DNA of 35,211 nucleotides from NCBI GenBank assembly GCA_937862595.1, contig CALMFL010000311.1, positions 1 to 35,211 on the forward strand, in the 5' to 3' direction. Below are positions 1-6,985 of the stretch, in pieces; within the stretch, counting starts at the first letter, position 1, and the number at the start of each line of letters is the position of its first letter. Under the pieces are notes generated by a model, which saw only the letters and a list, made by a program, of their open reading frames with translations, was not told the origin of the DNA and searched no databases. The position numbers were made by a program, and so were the translations under genes. The stretch is from an uncultured Fidelibacterota bacterium (lineage in GTDB: Bacteria; Fidelibacterota; Fidelibacteria; Fidelibacterales; Fidelibacteraceae).

Positions 1-699
1 GAGAACATTTCCCAGACCGCCGAGCCCTACGTGGTGACCTACTGGAAACTGAAGGAGATCTTCAGCGAAACGGCTCCGGATACGCTGATCCTCGGGTTTT
101 CCCCGCACAATATTTCCGCGTTCAACGACATGAAATTCTCCGACAAAACCTGGTCCACCGAGATCTTCAGCAGGATCTATCCGATCCAGGACCTGGGCGC
201 TCTGGAGAACATCGAGGTCGATTACGCCGAGTACTGCCGCGTGCTGATGAAGCAAACCTGCCTCTTCCCCCGGCTGGACCACGACAACTATCTCGGCGAA
301 TATGAGAGCTCGGACATTTCCAATCTTTCGGACCTTGAAGAAGCGGTCGAACGGCACTATTTCTACGGGGGCGAGGAAGCGGGTGTTTCGGAAACCGCCG
401 TTTCCTATCTGGATTCCGTGATCGACCTCTGCGAGGAAGAAGGTGTTACGCCCATCATTGCCTGCAACCCCGTCCATGAAAGCTACTACGAGCGGATCCC
501 CGACAGGATCCTCGAACGCTTTGAGGAAGAACTTTCCGATTTGCGCGAAGAGGGAGTTCTCGTCATCGACATGACCACGGAAGATTACCCCGACTCGCTC
601 TTCATGAATGTGGATCACCTGAACAAATACGGTGCGAAGGTCTTCACCGAGGCGGTCATTCGCCTGATCAATCCGGCAAACGCATCCGCCCTTAAATAA
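1..699 (+). CDS. SGNH/AlgJ-like protein, C-terminal part (5' truncated)
   Basis: The frame is open to the first base of the window, so the true start lies upstream; 232 residues are visible. The C-terminal motif DHLNKYGAK resembles the Asp-x-x-His block that ends SGNH-type hydrolases and the AlgJ/DltD-like acyl-transfer proteins, where this Asp and His belong to the catalytic triad. A preceding beta-strand/Asp stretch (GVLVIDMT) fits the same alpha/beta fold. The N-terminal nucleophile block is outside the window, so the family cannot be confirmed. If the call is right, the protein would act on acylated envelope polymers. The next gene starts 15 bases downstream, which suggests a common transcript. 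A generic protein of unknown function with a coincidental DxxH motif is the alternative. Confidence 0.5.
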   Translation, partial: ENISQTAEPYVVTYWKLKEIFSETAPDTLILGFSPHNISAFNDMKFSDKTWSTEIFSRIYPIQDLGALENIEVDYAEYCRVLMKQTCLFPRLDHDNYLGEYESSDISNLSDLEEAVERHYFYGGEEAGVSETAVSYLDSVIDLCEEEGVTPIIACNPVHESYYERIPDRILERFEEELSDLREEGVLVIDMTTEDYPDSLFMNVDHLNKYGAKVFTEAVIRLINPANASALK

Positions 700-714
700 A
701 AAAGGAAACGAAAC

Positions 715-1419
715 ATGACGGCACGCACCCGGGAACCCGGCCTTTCCCTTGCCATGAACTGGAACCTCCTGATCAGGACCGGCGGCTTCGCCGCGCTGGC
801 CATTGTCGGACTGATCCCCGTCCAGATCCTGATCTTCACAATTTTCCCTCCCCCCGAAAGCACTCTGGGCTTTTTTGAATTGTTTCACGAGAGCGCTTTT
901 CTCGGGCTTCTCAGCCTGGACCTTCTCTATTTTCTGAATAACGCCCTGATCGTTCTGCTGTACCTTGCTTTTTTTGCCGCCCTGAGAAACGCGAATCCCG
1001 CTGCCCTGCTGATCGCGCTGATCATCGGGTTCATCGGGATCGCCGCGTACTACGCCTCCTCGGTCGCCTTTGAAATGCTCTCGCTCAGCAAGCAGTATTT
1101 TCTTGCCGGCAGCGACACCCTGCGGCAGCAGCTGTTGGGCGCGGGATACGGGCTGCTGCTCCGCTATAAGGGCACGGCCTTTGACATCTATTACGTGTTC
1201 AATGCCGTGACGCTGCTGATCGTTTCCCTTGTGATGCTCCGTGACCGCACCTTTACCCGTACGACCGCTGTCTGGGGACTGGTTTCCGCATTGTTCATGG
1301 CCATTCCGTCCACAGCCGGAACGCTTGGGCTGATCTTTTCCCTGCTCTCGCTGATCCCCTGGACCGTCTTTTCTCTGCTGGCGGCGAAGAAGCTTTTAAA
1401 AATGAATGCCGTTTCCTGA
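715..1419 (+). CDS. DUF4386-like integral membrane protein
   Basis: This 234-residue protein is strongly hydrophobic, with about six predicted membrane segments (roughly residues 21-45, 60-90, 98-120, 155-180, 185-205 and 208-228). The pattern of a long first helix, an extracytoplasmic loop and a helix ending in LIVLLYLAFFAALR resembles DUF4386 proteins, whose biochemical role is unknown. The start at 715 is preceded by an AGGA ribosome site about 10 bases upstream. It lies 15 bases after the preceding gene and before a lipoprotein gene, in a series of envelope genes on the same strand. No catalytic motif is visible, so the family assignment is tentative; membrane location is well supported. 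Confidence 0.6.
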   Translation: MTARTREPGLSLAMNWNLLIRTGGFAALAIVGLIPVQILIFTIFPPPESTLGFFELFHESAFLGLLSLDLLYFLNNALIVLLYLAFFAALRNANPAALLIALIIGFIGIAAYYASSVAFEMLSLSKQYFLAGSDTLRQQLLGAGYGLLLRYKGTAFDIYYVFNAVTLLIVSLVMLRDRTFTRTTAVWGLVSALFMAIPSTAGTLGLIFSLLSLIPWTVFSLLAAKKLLKMNAVS

Positions 1420-1492
1420 ACGACGGGCAGCTTTCCGTTTTCCGGACCGTTTTTCATTATAGACCTGCGAATATCTTAAAAAAGGACCTGCC

Positions 1493-2161
1493 ATGAAGCT
1501 TAAACGTCTTTTCGTTCGCATGCTGCCCTTGGCGGCGCTTTCGCTTTTTCTTGCCTGCGCCAAACCCGCGACGGTCACGGTCGGCGCGCAAACCTGGATG
1601 GCGGAAAATCTTAATGTCACGACCTTCCGCAACGGGGACCCCGTACCCCTGTGCCGGGACTATGAAGAATGGAAGCGCCTGGGCGAAGCGGGCATGCCGG
1701 CCTGTGCGGCGTATGGTTTCGATCCGGCGAACCGGAGAAAGTACGGTTTGCTCTACAACTGGCATGCCGTCAGCGATCCCCGGGGCCTGGCGCCCGAAGG
1801 TTTTCGCATTCCTTCTGCGGAAGATTTTATGATCCTCCTTTCTTCTACCGGCGGAAACGAACCCTATGATCCCCAAAAAGCGGCACGGGCGCTGAGTCCC
1901 GGCGGCGGCAGCGGATTCAACGCCTCCTTCGGCGGCTGGGGCTGCATGGAACCGGACCCGTTGTCCGGCATAACGGCTTTTGCGGATCTGGAAAAAAACG
2001 CCGCTTTCTGGACATCCGCCGAAAACGGCGCGCGTGAGGCCTGGAATTTGGACCTCGGATCCACGATCCGCAGCGACAGCGACGGCGCCTATCTGGACGG
2101 ATCGAGTTCCAAAGCGCTTCTCTTCTCCGTGCGCTGCATCAAGATCACTCCCGAACCCTGA
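1493..2161 (+). CDS. FISUMP-domain lipoprotein
   Basis: Residues 1-21 form a lipoprotein signal peptide that ends in the lipobox LFLAC, so Cys22 is the probable lipidated residue. The mature part starts with VGAQTWMAENLNV and contains GLLYNWHAV, PEGFRIPSAEDF and a C-terminal SVRCIK. This is the block order of the FISUMP domain (Fibrobacter succinogenes major paralogous domain, TIGR02145), found in surface proteins of Fibrobacterota and Bacteroidota. The function of the domain is not established; surface display or binding is usually assumed. At 222 residues the protein is almost a bare single domain. The gene for the next membrane protein begins 11 bases after the stop, indicating co-transcription. 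Confidence 0.85.
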   Translation: MKLKRLFVRMLPLAALSLFLACAKPATVTVGAQTWMAENLNVTTFRNGDPVPLCRDYEEWKRLGEAGMPACAAYGFDPANRRKYGLLYNWHAVSDPRGLAPEGFRIPSAEDFMILLSSTGGNEPYDPQKAARALSPGGGSGFNASFGGWGCMEPDPLSGITAFADLEKNAAFWTSAENGAREAWNLDLGSTIRSDSDGAYLDGSSSKALLFSVRCIKITPEP

Positions 2162-2172
2162 ACGGAAAAAGC

Positions 2173-2685
2173 ATGGGACATATTTTTGACCTCATTGTTC
2201 ATAACGGCTTCATTCTTCTGATCCCGGTTTTTGTCTGGAATTTTCTGCTTGCTTCAAAACTGCCGCCGCCCTATGATCCCGTGCGTTTTGATGAGGGCAT
2301 TCCAAAGCCATTGCTCGTCGCAGAAAGCGTGTTCCGGACGATCGTCTTTCTTTTGCCGCTTCTGTTCCGCATCGATCCCGCCGCGCAAAGCGGGAAAGCC
2401 GGCCTGATCGTTTACGCCGCGGGGATCCTGCTATATTTCGCTTCCTGGCTAGCGCTGATCTGCCTGCCCGAACGGGTCTGGCGAAAACGCGTCCTGCTCT
2501 TTACCGCCCCGGCCGTAACGCCACTGATCTGGCTCGCGGGCATCGGCCTGACGGCGGACGCCTATTATTTCAATCTGCCCTTTCGCCACTGGCATTACCT
2601 GCTTCCCTGCATCGTCTTTACCGTTATCCATACCGCTCACAGCTTTTTGGCGTTCCGTAAAACAGCCGGAGGAACAAAACAATGA
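2173..2685 (+). CDS. Hypothetical integral membrane protein
   Basis: A 170-residue protein with four or five predicted membrane helices (about residues 5-27, 50-66, 75-95, 108-125 and 138-158). I do not recognise a family; no catalytic motif, cysteine cluster or binding loop stands out. A basic loop (PERVWRKRVLL) between helices suggests that side faces the cytoplasm. The gene follows the FISUMP lipoprotein by 11 bases, and its stop codon overlaps the start of the phosphodiesterase gene by four bases (ATGA), so the three are probably translated from one message. The real existence of the gene is supported by this tight packing and by consistent codon use. Confidence 0.6.
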   Translation: MGHIFDLIVHNGFILLIPVFVWNFLLASKLPPPYDPVRFDEGIPKPLLVAESVFRTIVFLLPLLFRIDPAAQSGKAGLIVYAAGILLYFASWLALICLPERVWRKRVLLFTAPAVTPLIWLAGIGLTADAYYFNLPFRHWHYLLPCIVFTVIHTAHSFLAFRKTAGGTKQ

Positions 2686-3470
2686 ACCGCCTGTCTTCAC
2701 TTCTTCTTTTAAGCTCTCTTATGGCCGTATTTTCGTTTGCGGAAACCCGTATCATCGCTCACCGCGGGTTCTCTTCCGCCGCGCCGGAAAACACCCTGGC
2801 CGCCTTTAATAAGGCCATTGAAACCGGAGCGGATTACTTTGAGCTGGACGTCCATCAAAGCAGGGACGGCAAGCTGGTCGTCATTCACGACGGATCCGTG
2901 GATCGCGTCAGTTCGAACGGCATGACGGGAAAGATCGCTGACATGGATTTCCGTGAGATCCGCAGGGTCCGCGCCGGTTATCCCAAAAAATTCGGAGAGA
3001 CCTATAAAAACGTACGCATTCCTACGCTGAAGCAGTCCCTGCGTGCGGCCAGGGGTAAGATCAGGGTCTGCGTGGAAGTCAAGGCGCCGGACATCGAGGC
3101 GGCCGTGCTGAAAACGGTCCGCGCGCTGAATATGGAAAAGGACGTCATCATTTTCTCCTTCGGGTACGACATCCTCAAAACCTTCCGGGAACTGGACGCG
3201 GAGATCCCGCTCCTCTACCTGCGCAGCGTCGTGGACAGCACCGTCATTGCCGATGCGGCGGCCATCCGCGCAACCGCGATCGGCGCGGGCCGTCCTACCG
3301 TGATCACGCCCGAAGTGCTGAAATCGGTCCGCGCGAACGGCATGGAGCTCTGGCAGTGGACCGTCAACGATCCCGCCGACATGCAGCGCTTGCTGGACCT
3401 CGGGGTCGACGGCGTGATCACCGATCGTCCGGACCTTGCCCTGGAACTGAGGGATAACTTGTCCCGCTGA
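2682..3470 (+). CDS. Glycerophosphodiester phosphodiesterase, secreted
   Basis: The 262-residue protein has a signal peptide (residues 1-20, ending FSFA) followed by a GDPD TIM barrel. The family's metal and catalytic residues are visible: His27-Arg28 in IIAHRGF, the PENT motif at 35-38, Glu54 and Asp56 in FELDVHQS, and His69-Asp70 in VIHDGS. The C-terminal strand blocks QWTVND and GVDGVITDRPD are also typical. Enzymes of this family hydrolyse glycerophosphodiesters to glycerol-3-phosphate and an alcohol; with a signal peptide this one would act outside the inner membrane, scavenging phosphate or glycerol from phospholipid debris. It overlaps the upstream membrane-protein gene by four bases. 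Specific substrate cannot be read from the sequence. Confidence 0.92.
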   Translation: MNRLSSLLLLSSLMAVFSFAETRIIAHRGFSSAAPENTLAAFNKAIETGADYFELDVHQSRDGKLVVIHDGSVDRVSSNGMTGKIADMDFREIRRVRAGYPKKFGETYKNVRIPTLKQSLRAARGKIRVCVEVKAPDIEAAVLKTVRALNMEKDVIIFSFGYDILKTFRELDAEIPLLYLRSVVDSTVIADAAAIRATAIGAGRPTVITPEVLKSVRANGMELWQWTVNDPADMQRLLDLGVDGVITDRPDLALELRDNLSR

Positions 3471-3493
3471 AGGTATTGTCCGACTTGCTCGCC

Positions 3494-3680
3494 TCATCCT
3501 GAACGGCCCTTCCGGGGTCAACCCGTCAAAACCCTTCCACTGTCACCCCGAACTGCCTCCTTGTGTCATCCTGAACCGCCCCCTCGTGCGTCATCCTGAA
3601 CCGCCGTTGCGTCACATCCCGAACCACCGCCTGTCACCCTGAACCACCTCTGCGTATCATCCTGAACTTGTTTCAGGATC
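3494..3680. repeat. Degenerate direct-repeat array, unit TCATCCTGAAC plus spacer
   Basis: This fills most of the 310-base spacer between the phosphodiesterase and GIY-YIG genes. Eight imperfect copies of TCATCCTGAACC begin at about 3494, 3518, 3543, 3566, 3591, 3612, 3634 and 3657, so the period is 21-25 bases. Several copies carry base changes (for example TCACCCCGAAC). The last copy is one arm of the palindrome at 3659-3679. The array is therefore a series of half-palindromes leading into the left boundary of the GIY-YIG element. The period and identity are too irregular for a CRISPR array. Confidence 0.8.
3659..3679. repeat. Left palindrome of the GIY-YIG element (ATCCTGAA/TTCAGGAT)
   Basis: A perfect 8-bp stem, ATCCTGAA at 3659-3666 and TTCAGGAT at 3672-3679, with a five-base loop. 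The reverse complement of the structure at 4156-4202 contains the same sequence with insertions, so the two lie as inverted copies on either side of the nuclease gene. It could also form a hairpin in RNA, but no T-tract follows it, so a terminator role is not indicated. Confidence 0.8.
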
Positions 3681-3780
3681 TCCATAATCTGATAAAAACC
3701 TTATGTATTCTCTCTTTTTGTGACCGCTGTCACAGCAATATGTTTTCAATTTCGTTAAATTACATGGAGATCCAAAATCG

Positions 3781-4134
3781 ATGAAAGACGCTTACACTTA
3801 TATATTGACAAATAAAAACAGAACGACACTTTACATTGGCGTGACAAATGATCTTGAAAGAAGAATATTTGAACATAAAGCGAGAAAAGGGTCGGCGTTT
3901 TGTGCAAAATACAATATTGACATACTCCTTTATTTTGAACATTTTTCTTTTATGGCGGAAGCCATCGCCCGGGAAAAACAGTTAAAGCGCTGGCATAGAG
4001 AGTGGAAATGGAACCTGATCAAAAAAGAAAATCCGGAGTTGAAAGATCTTTCTGAACCCTGGTTTGATCGTTCCATATTAAAAGATATTAAAGCATATTC
4101 AATGAGTGATGAGGGCAAGATTGAAAATAAATAA
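3781..4134 (+). CDS. GIY-YIG endonuclease domain protein (YhbQ/UPF0213-like)
   Basis: A single-domain GIY-YIG protein of 117 residues. The family's first strand is YTYILTN (residues 5-11), the YIG triplet lies in LYIGVTNDLERR (17-28) with the conserved Arg, followed by the EH pair in IFEHK, the AKY turn, and the metal-binding Glu in EAIAREKQLKRW. Proteins of this type are small nucleases that cut DNA with one Glu-bound metal ion; most have no assigned cellular role. The gene is distinctly AT-rich compared with its flanks, which suggests acquisition by transfer. It is bracketed by inverted copies of one palindrome, with a half-palindrome array on the left, so it may be the mobilising part of a small element. 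I see only a weak ribosome site (ATGGAG at about 3763). Confidence 0.9.
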   Translation: MKDAYTYILTNKNRTTLYIGVTNDLERRIFEHKARKGSAFCAKYNIDILLYFEHFSFMAEAIAREKQLKRWHREWKWNLIKKENPELKDLSEPWFDRSILKDIKAYSMSDEGKIENK

Positions 4135-4155
4135 AGTTTTCTTTGAATAAATGGG

Positions 4156-4202
4156 ATCCTGAAACAAGGCTGAAACAAGTTCAGCCTGACGTTGTTCAGG
4201 AT
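4156..4202. repeat. Right palindrome of the GIY-YIG element, nested hairpin
   Basis: Two nested stems: outer ATCCTGAA (4156-4163) with TTCAGGAT (4195-4202), inner AGGCTGAA (4167-4174) with TTCAGCCT (4180-4187) around a five-base loop. Reverse-complemented, it reads like the left palindrome at 3659-3679 with two short insertions, one in each arm. It begins 21 bases after the nuclease stop codon, so it could also end that transcript, although no T-run follows. Confidence 0.8.
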
Positions 4203-4234
4203 GACACGCCTTAATTTTCGATAAGGCCCGCGAT

Positions 4235-4813
4235 CTAATAGCTGTTGAATTTGTCTTCCCAGCACAAGATCCGCCATTTTCCGTCCGCATCTTTGCGGAA
4301 GCGGAATTCGGCATCGCCGACCAGCGTGTAGTAATCCCCGAGTGTCAGCTGATAGGAGCGGGAAATGTCCGCAATGTTGGCGGTCGCAAACCATGAATCG
4401 TCTTCCAGCAGGATCTCATCCCCGCTCATTTCGTAATAGGCGCTGTCCAGCGTGGTCTGCCAGAGCAGGTCAACATAATTGAAGGCGTTCAGCAGGCGCC
4501 CGGTGGTGCGCAGTTCGGTGTCGCGCATCCAGGAATCGTAGTGCCCGGTCCCGCTCGCATCTCCGGGCTGGTAGAACACAAAGACGAACTCGCTGTCCAG
4601 CAGCATGGAGTACATCAGGCTGTCCCGGTAAATATAGGCATAGCGGAAATTGTGCAGCACGTCGGCCGGCCGTTCCATGTCCGGGCGGTAAATGGAGTTC
4701 CCTCCGGCCAGGTCCCCCAGCGTGGGCGAAAAAATATTCCTGCAGCCCGTGAAGAGCAGGATGGCGCTCATGGCAAAAGAAAACAGGATGGCGGTGACGT
4801 TGCGCGGTCGCAT
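4235..4813 (-). CDS. Hypothetical lipoprotein
   Basis: The 192-residue product has a lipoprotein signal peptide ending in LLFTGC, so Cys24 is the probable lipidation site and the protein is anchored in a membrane facing the periplasm or surface. The rest is rich in aromatic and acidic residues (FVFVFYQPGD, DSWFATANI) and ends in GKWRILCWEDKF, a pattern seen in NTF2-like alpha+beta domains, but I do not recognise a defined family. It stands alone on the minus strand between the GIY-YIG element and the divergently oriented zinc-ribbon gene. The start at 4813 is the only one that includes the whole signal peptide. Function unknown. Confidence 0.7.
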   Translation of the reverse strand: MRPRNVTAILFSFAMSAILLFTGCRNIFSPTLGDLAGGNSIYRPDMERPADVLHNFRYAYIYRDSLMYSMLLDSEFVFVFYQPGDASGTGHYDSWMRDTELRTTGRLLNAFNYVDLLWQTTLDSAYYEMSGDEILLEDDSWFATANIADISRSYQLTLGDYYTLVGDAEFRFRKDADGKWRILCWEDKFNSY

Positions 4814-4830
4814 GCCCGAATATAGGAAGA

Positions 4831-4872
4831 CAATTTATCATTGACAAAGAACAATTGACAATTGACAATTCG
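4831..4872. repeat. Heptamer tandem repeat, consensus CAATTGA
   Basis: Six consecutive 7-base units (CAATTTA, TCATTGA, CAAAGAA, CAATTGA, CAATTGA, CAATTCG) between the divergent lipoprotein and zinc-ribbon genes. The unit differs from those in the other spacers of this window but the period is the same. Confidence 0.75.
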
Positions 4873-4954
4873 TGCCCCGGCAGGGTTTCGAAGAAGTTTG
4901 CTTGAATGCGGGGGGATTCCTTCATATATTTATTCCAACAAAGGGAACACAGAG

Positions 4955-5278
4955 ATGAATTGCCCGAATTGCGGACGCAGCCTGACATTGGTCCGGCGCC
5001 TGGTCTCGGAAAGCGCCGGCGGGATCAAGACCTACACCTCTCAATGGTGGCGCTGCCGGCCTTGCCGCAGTTTTTGGTTCGGCGAGCTGACCGAGCATAT
5101 TGCCGACGGTTCCTATGAGCATGCCCTGTTTGCGGCGGACCCGGCGGTCTGGAAAGAGGATCTCCGAAAGGTGAAAGCCTGCCGGACCCCGGAAGATCAG
5201 TCATGCGCCTGTCCCGCCCATTCCGGAGACCTCTTCGAACATTACCGGGACAGGGTCTCGTACTCTTATGAGAAATAG
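4955..5278 (+). CDS. Small zinc-ribbon protein
   Basis: A 107-residue protein starting MNCPNCG. Cys3, Cys6, Cys34 and Cys37 form a C-x2-C ... C-x2-C zinc ribbon; a further group, Cys76, Cys84 and Cys86, lies near the C terminus. The frame is open further upstream to 4862, but that extension runs through the heptamer repeat and has no family features; the start at 4955, preceded by a weak purine-rich site (AAGGGA), puts the ribbon at the N terminus as usual. Such ribbons bind nucleic acid or protein partners, but no specific role can be assigned. The gene lies 120 bases before the pentose phosphate operon on the same strand and may be unrelated to it. Confidence 0.7.
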   Translation: MNCPNCGRSLTLVRRLVSESAGGIKTYTSQWWRCRPCRSFWFGELTEHIADGSYEHALFAADPAVWKEDLRKVKACRTPEDQSCACPAHSGDLFEHYRDRVSYSYEK

Positions 5279-5398
5279 CCCTTCGCGGAACGTTAAAAAT
5301 TGAAAAAAGCGAAACAAAAACAGATCTTATGACTATAGGGTGATCCGGCCTTCACGGCAGACGCGCCGCGGCCGGGCCGGCAACAAAAAGGAGACACT

Positions 5399-6298
5399 AT
5401 GAAGATCGGGTTCATCGGATTGGGAAAGATGGGATATTACATGGTCCGGCAGCTGCGAGCCCGGGGGCACGAGGTCGTGGTCTTTAACCGCTCTCCGGAA
5501 TCGGTCCAAAAGATCAGCCGCGAGCACGGGGCGATCCCGGCGTCCTCCTACGAGGACCTTGTAAAACAGCTGGACGCGCCGCGGATCCTCTGGATGATGA
5601 TCCCCCACCCGGCGGTGGATGCGACCATCGGAACGCTGGTCCCGCTCCTGGATGCCGGCGACCTGCTCATCGACGGCGGTAACAGCAACTACCGTGAAAC
5701 GATCCGGCGCGCCGGGGAACTGAAAGCGGCCGGGATCCACTATCTGGATGTCGGTGTTTCGGGCGGCCTGGCCGCCGCCGAAACCGGCTACTGCATGATG
5801 GCCGGCGGGGCGGACGAACAATTCCGCCGCATTGAACCGGCGGTCCGGGACATGTGCGTTCCGGGCGGATACGGACATTTCGGACCGAACGGAGCTGGGC
5901 ATTATGTCAAGATGGTCCATAACGCCATCGAATACGGCATGATGCAGGCGATCGGCGAAGGGCTCGACCTGATACAGAACGGTCCCTTCCCGGAGACCGA
6001 CCAGGTCCGGCTTACCGATGTCTGGAACAACGGAAGCATCATCCGTTCCTTTTTAATGGAAATGACCCATCTCGGACTGAAGCACCATCCCGGCCTGGCG
6101 GATGTGGACGGATACGTCCCCAACAGCGGCGAAGGCAAATGGGCGGTGGAGGATGCAAAAGCCTACGGGGTCTCCATGCCCGTGATCGAGCAGAGCTTCC
6201 GGGTGCGCCTTGATTCCGATAAAATTAAAACCTACGCCACAAAGGCCGTTGCCGTGATGCGGGACGAATTCGGCGGACACGGTGTTGCCAAAACATGA
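5399..6298 (+). CDS. gnd: 6-phosphogluconate dehydrogenase, decarboxylating (short form)
   Basis: The enzyme oxidises and decarboxylates 6-phosphogluconate to ribulose-5-phosphate in the cytoplasm. The N-terminal Rossmann motif is GLGKMGYYMV (residues 7-16); DGGNSNY, GVSGG and HYVKMVHNAIEYG carry substrate-binding and catalytic residues, including the Lys and the His-Asn pair. At 299 residues it belongs to the short YqeC/GntZ-like class, not the 470-residue form. The residues after the second strand, VFNRSPE, contain an Arg instead of an acidic residue, which would favour NADP, whereas several short-form enzymes are described as NAD-linked, so cofactor use is open. A strong AGGAG site lies 8 bases before the start. 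The stop overlaps the pgl start by four bases (ATGA). Confidence 0.95.
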   Translation: MKIGFIGLGKMGYYMVRQLRARGHEVVVFNRSPESVQKISREHGAIPASSYEDLVKQLDAPRILWMMIPHPAVDATIGTLVPLLDAGDLLIDGGNSNYRETIRRAGELKAAGIHYLDVGVSGGLAAAETGYCMMAGGADEQFRRIEPAVRDMCVPGGYGHFGPNGAGHYVKMVHNAIEYGMMQAIGEGLDLIQNGPFPETDQVRLTDVWNNGSIIRSFLMEMTHLGLKHHPGLADVDGYVPNSGEGKWAVEDAKAYGVSMPVIEQSFRVRLDSDKIKTYATKAVAVMRDEFGGHGVAKT

Positions 6299-6984
6299 CA
6301 ATTAAAACCTTCCCAAATATGTCGCGGCTTTCCCGCTTCGGCGCCCGCCTGATCGCATCCCGCCTGGAGGCCTTCGCCGCCGGCGGGGGTCCCGTCGTCC
6401 TCGGACTGGTCGGGGGGCGCAGCGTGTCCGGAATTTACAGCGCCTTATCCGGAATGGACATGCCGGCCTGGAAACAGGCCCACTTTTTCTGGGCGGATGA
6501 ACGCCGGGTGGCACCGGACGACCCGCTCAGCAATTACCGCCTGGCCCATGAGACGCTCCTTTCGCCTTTGCTGGAACGCGGTCAGATCACGGAGGAGAAC
6601 ATCCACCCGGTCGATACCGCGGCGGATCCCGCGGACGCGGCGCGGCGCTATGCCATTGAACTCGGCGCCTTCGGCTGCCACTTCGATATCGCGCTCCTGA
6701 GCGCGGGAGAGGACAATCACGTCGCCGGGATCTTCCCGGACAGGTCCTATCCGGAAGACTGCGCCTATATCGCCTTTGACGATTCCCCCAAGCCCCCGCG
6801 CGAACGCTTTACCGCTACCCCCGTTTTTTTGTCGGGAACCCGCTGCGGGATCGTCGTTTTTTCGGGAGCCCGCAAGCGCGCGGCGCTGGAACATTTTCTG
6901 AACGGCGCCACGGATAAAAGTCAGGCGGAAAAGGTTCTGGAAAACATCGGCGACTTAACCCTTCTGACCGATCAGCGAGGATAG
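6295..6984 (+). CDS. pgl: 6-phosphogluconolactonase (DevB type)
   Basis: Hydrolyses 6-phosphogluconolactone to 6-phosphogluconate, the middle step of the oxidative pentose phosphate branch. The 229-residue length is typical. Visible family blocks are LGLVGGRSVSGIY, FFWADERRVAPDDPLSNY (usual form DERxVPxxxxxSN) and FDIALLSAGEDNHVAGIFP. The last block normally reads GxDGHTASLFP; here Asn replaces the Gly before the catalytic His, a conservative change that keeps the His. The gene overlaps gnd by four bases and ends one base before zwf, so all three products should be made in similar amounts. Confidence 0.93.
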   Translation: MTIKTFPNMSRLSRFGARLIASRLEAFAAGGGPVVLGLVGGRSVSGIYSALSGMDMPAWKQAHFFWADERRVAPDDPLSNYRLAHETLLSPLLERGQITEENIHPVDTAADPADAARRYAIELGAFGCHFDIALLSAGEDNHVAGIFPDRSYPEDCAYIAFDDSPKPPRERFTATPVFLSGTRCGIVVFSGARKRAALEHFLNGATDKSQAEKVLENIGDLTLLTDQRG

Positions 6985-6985
6985 C

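Noticed and set aside
3494..3680. CRISPR array
   Set aside because: Units are only about 11 bases with 10-14 base gaps, diverge strongly, and no cas gene is present.
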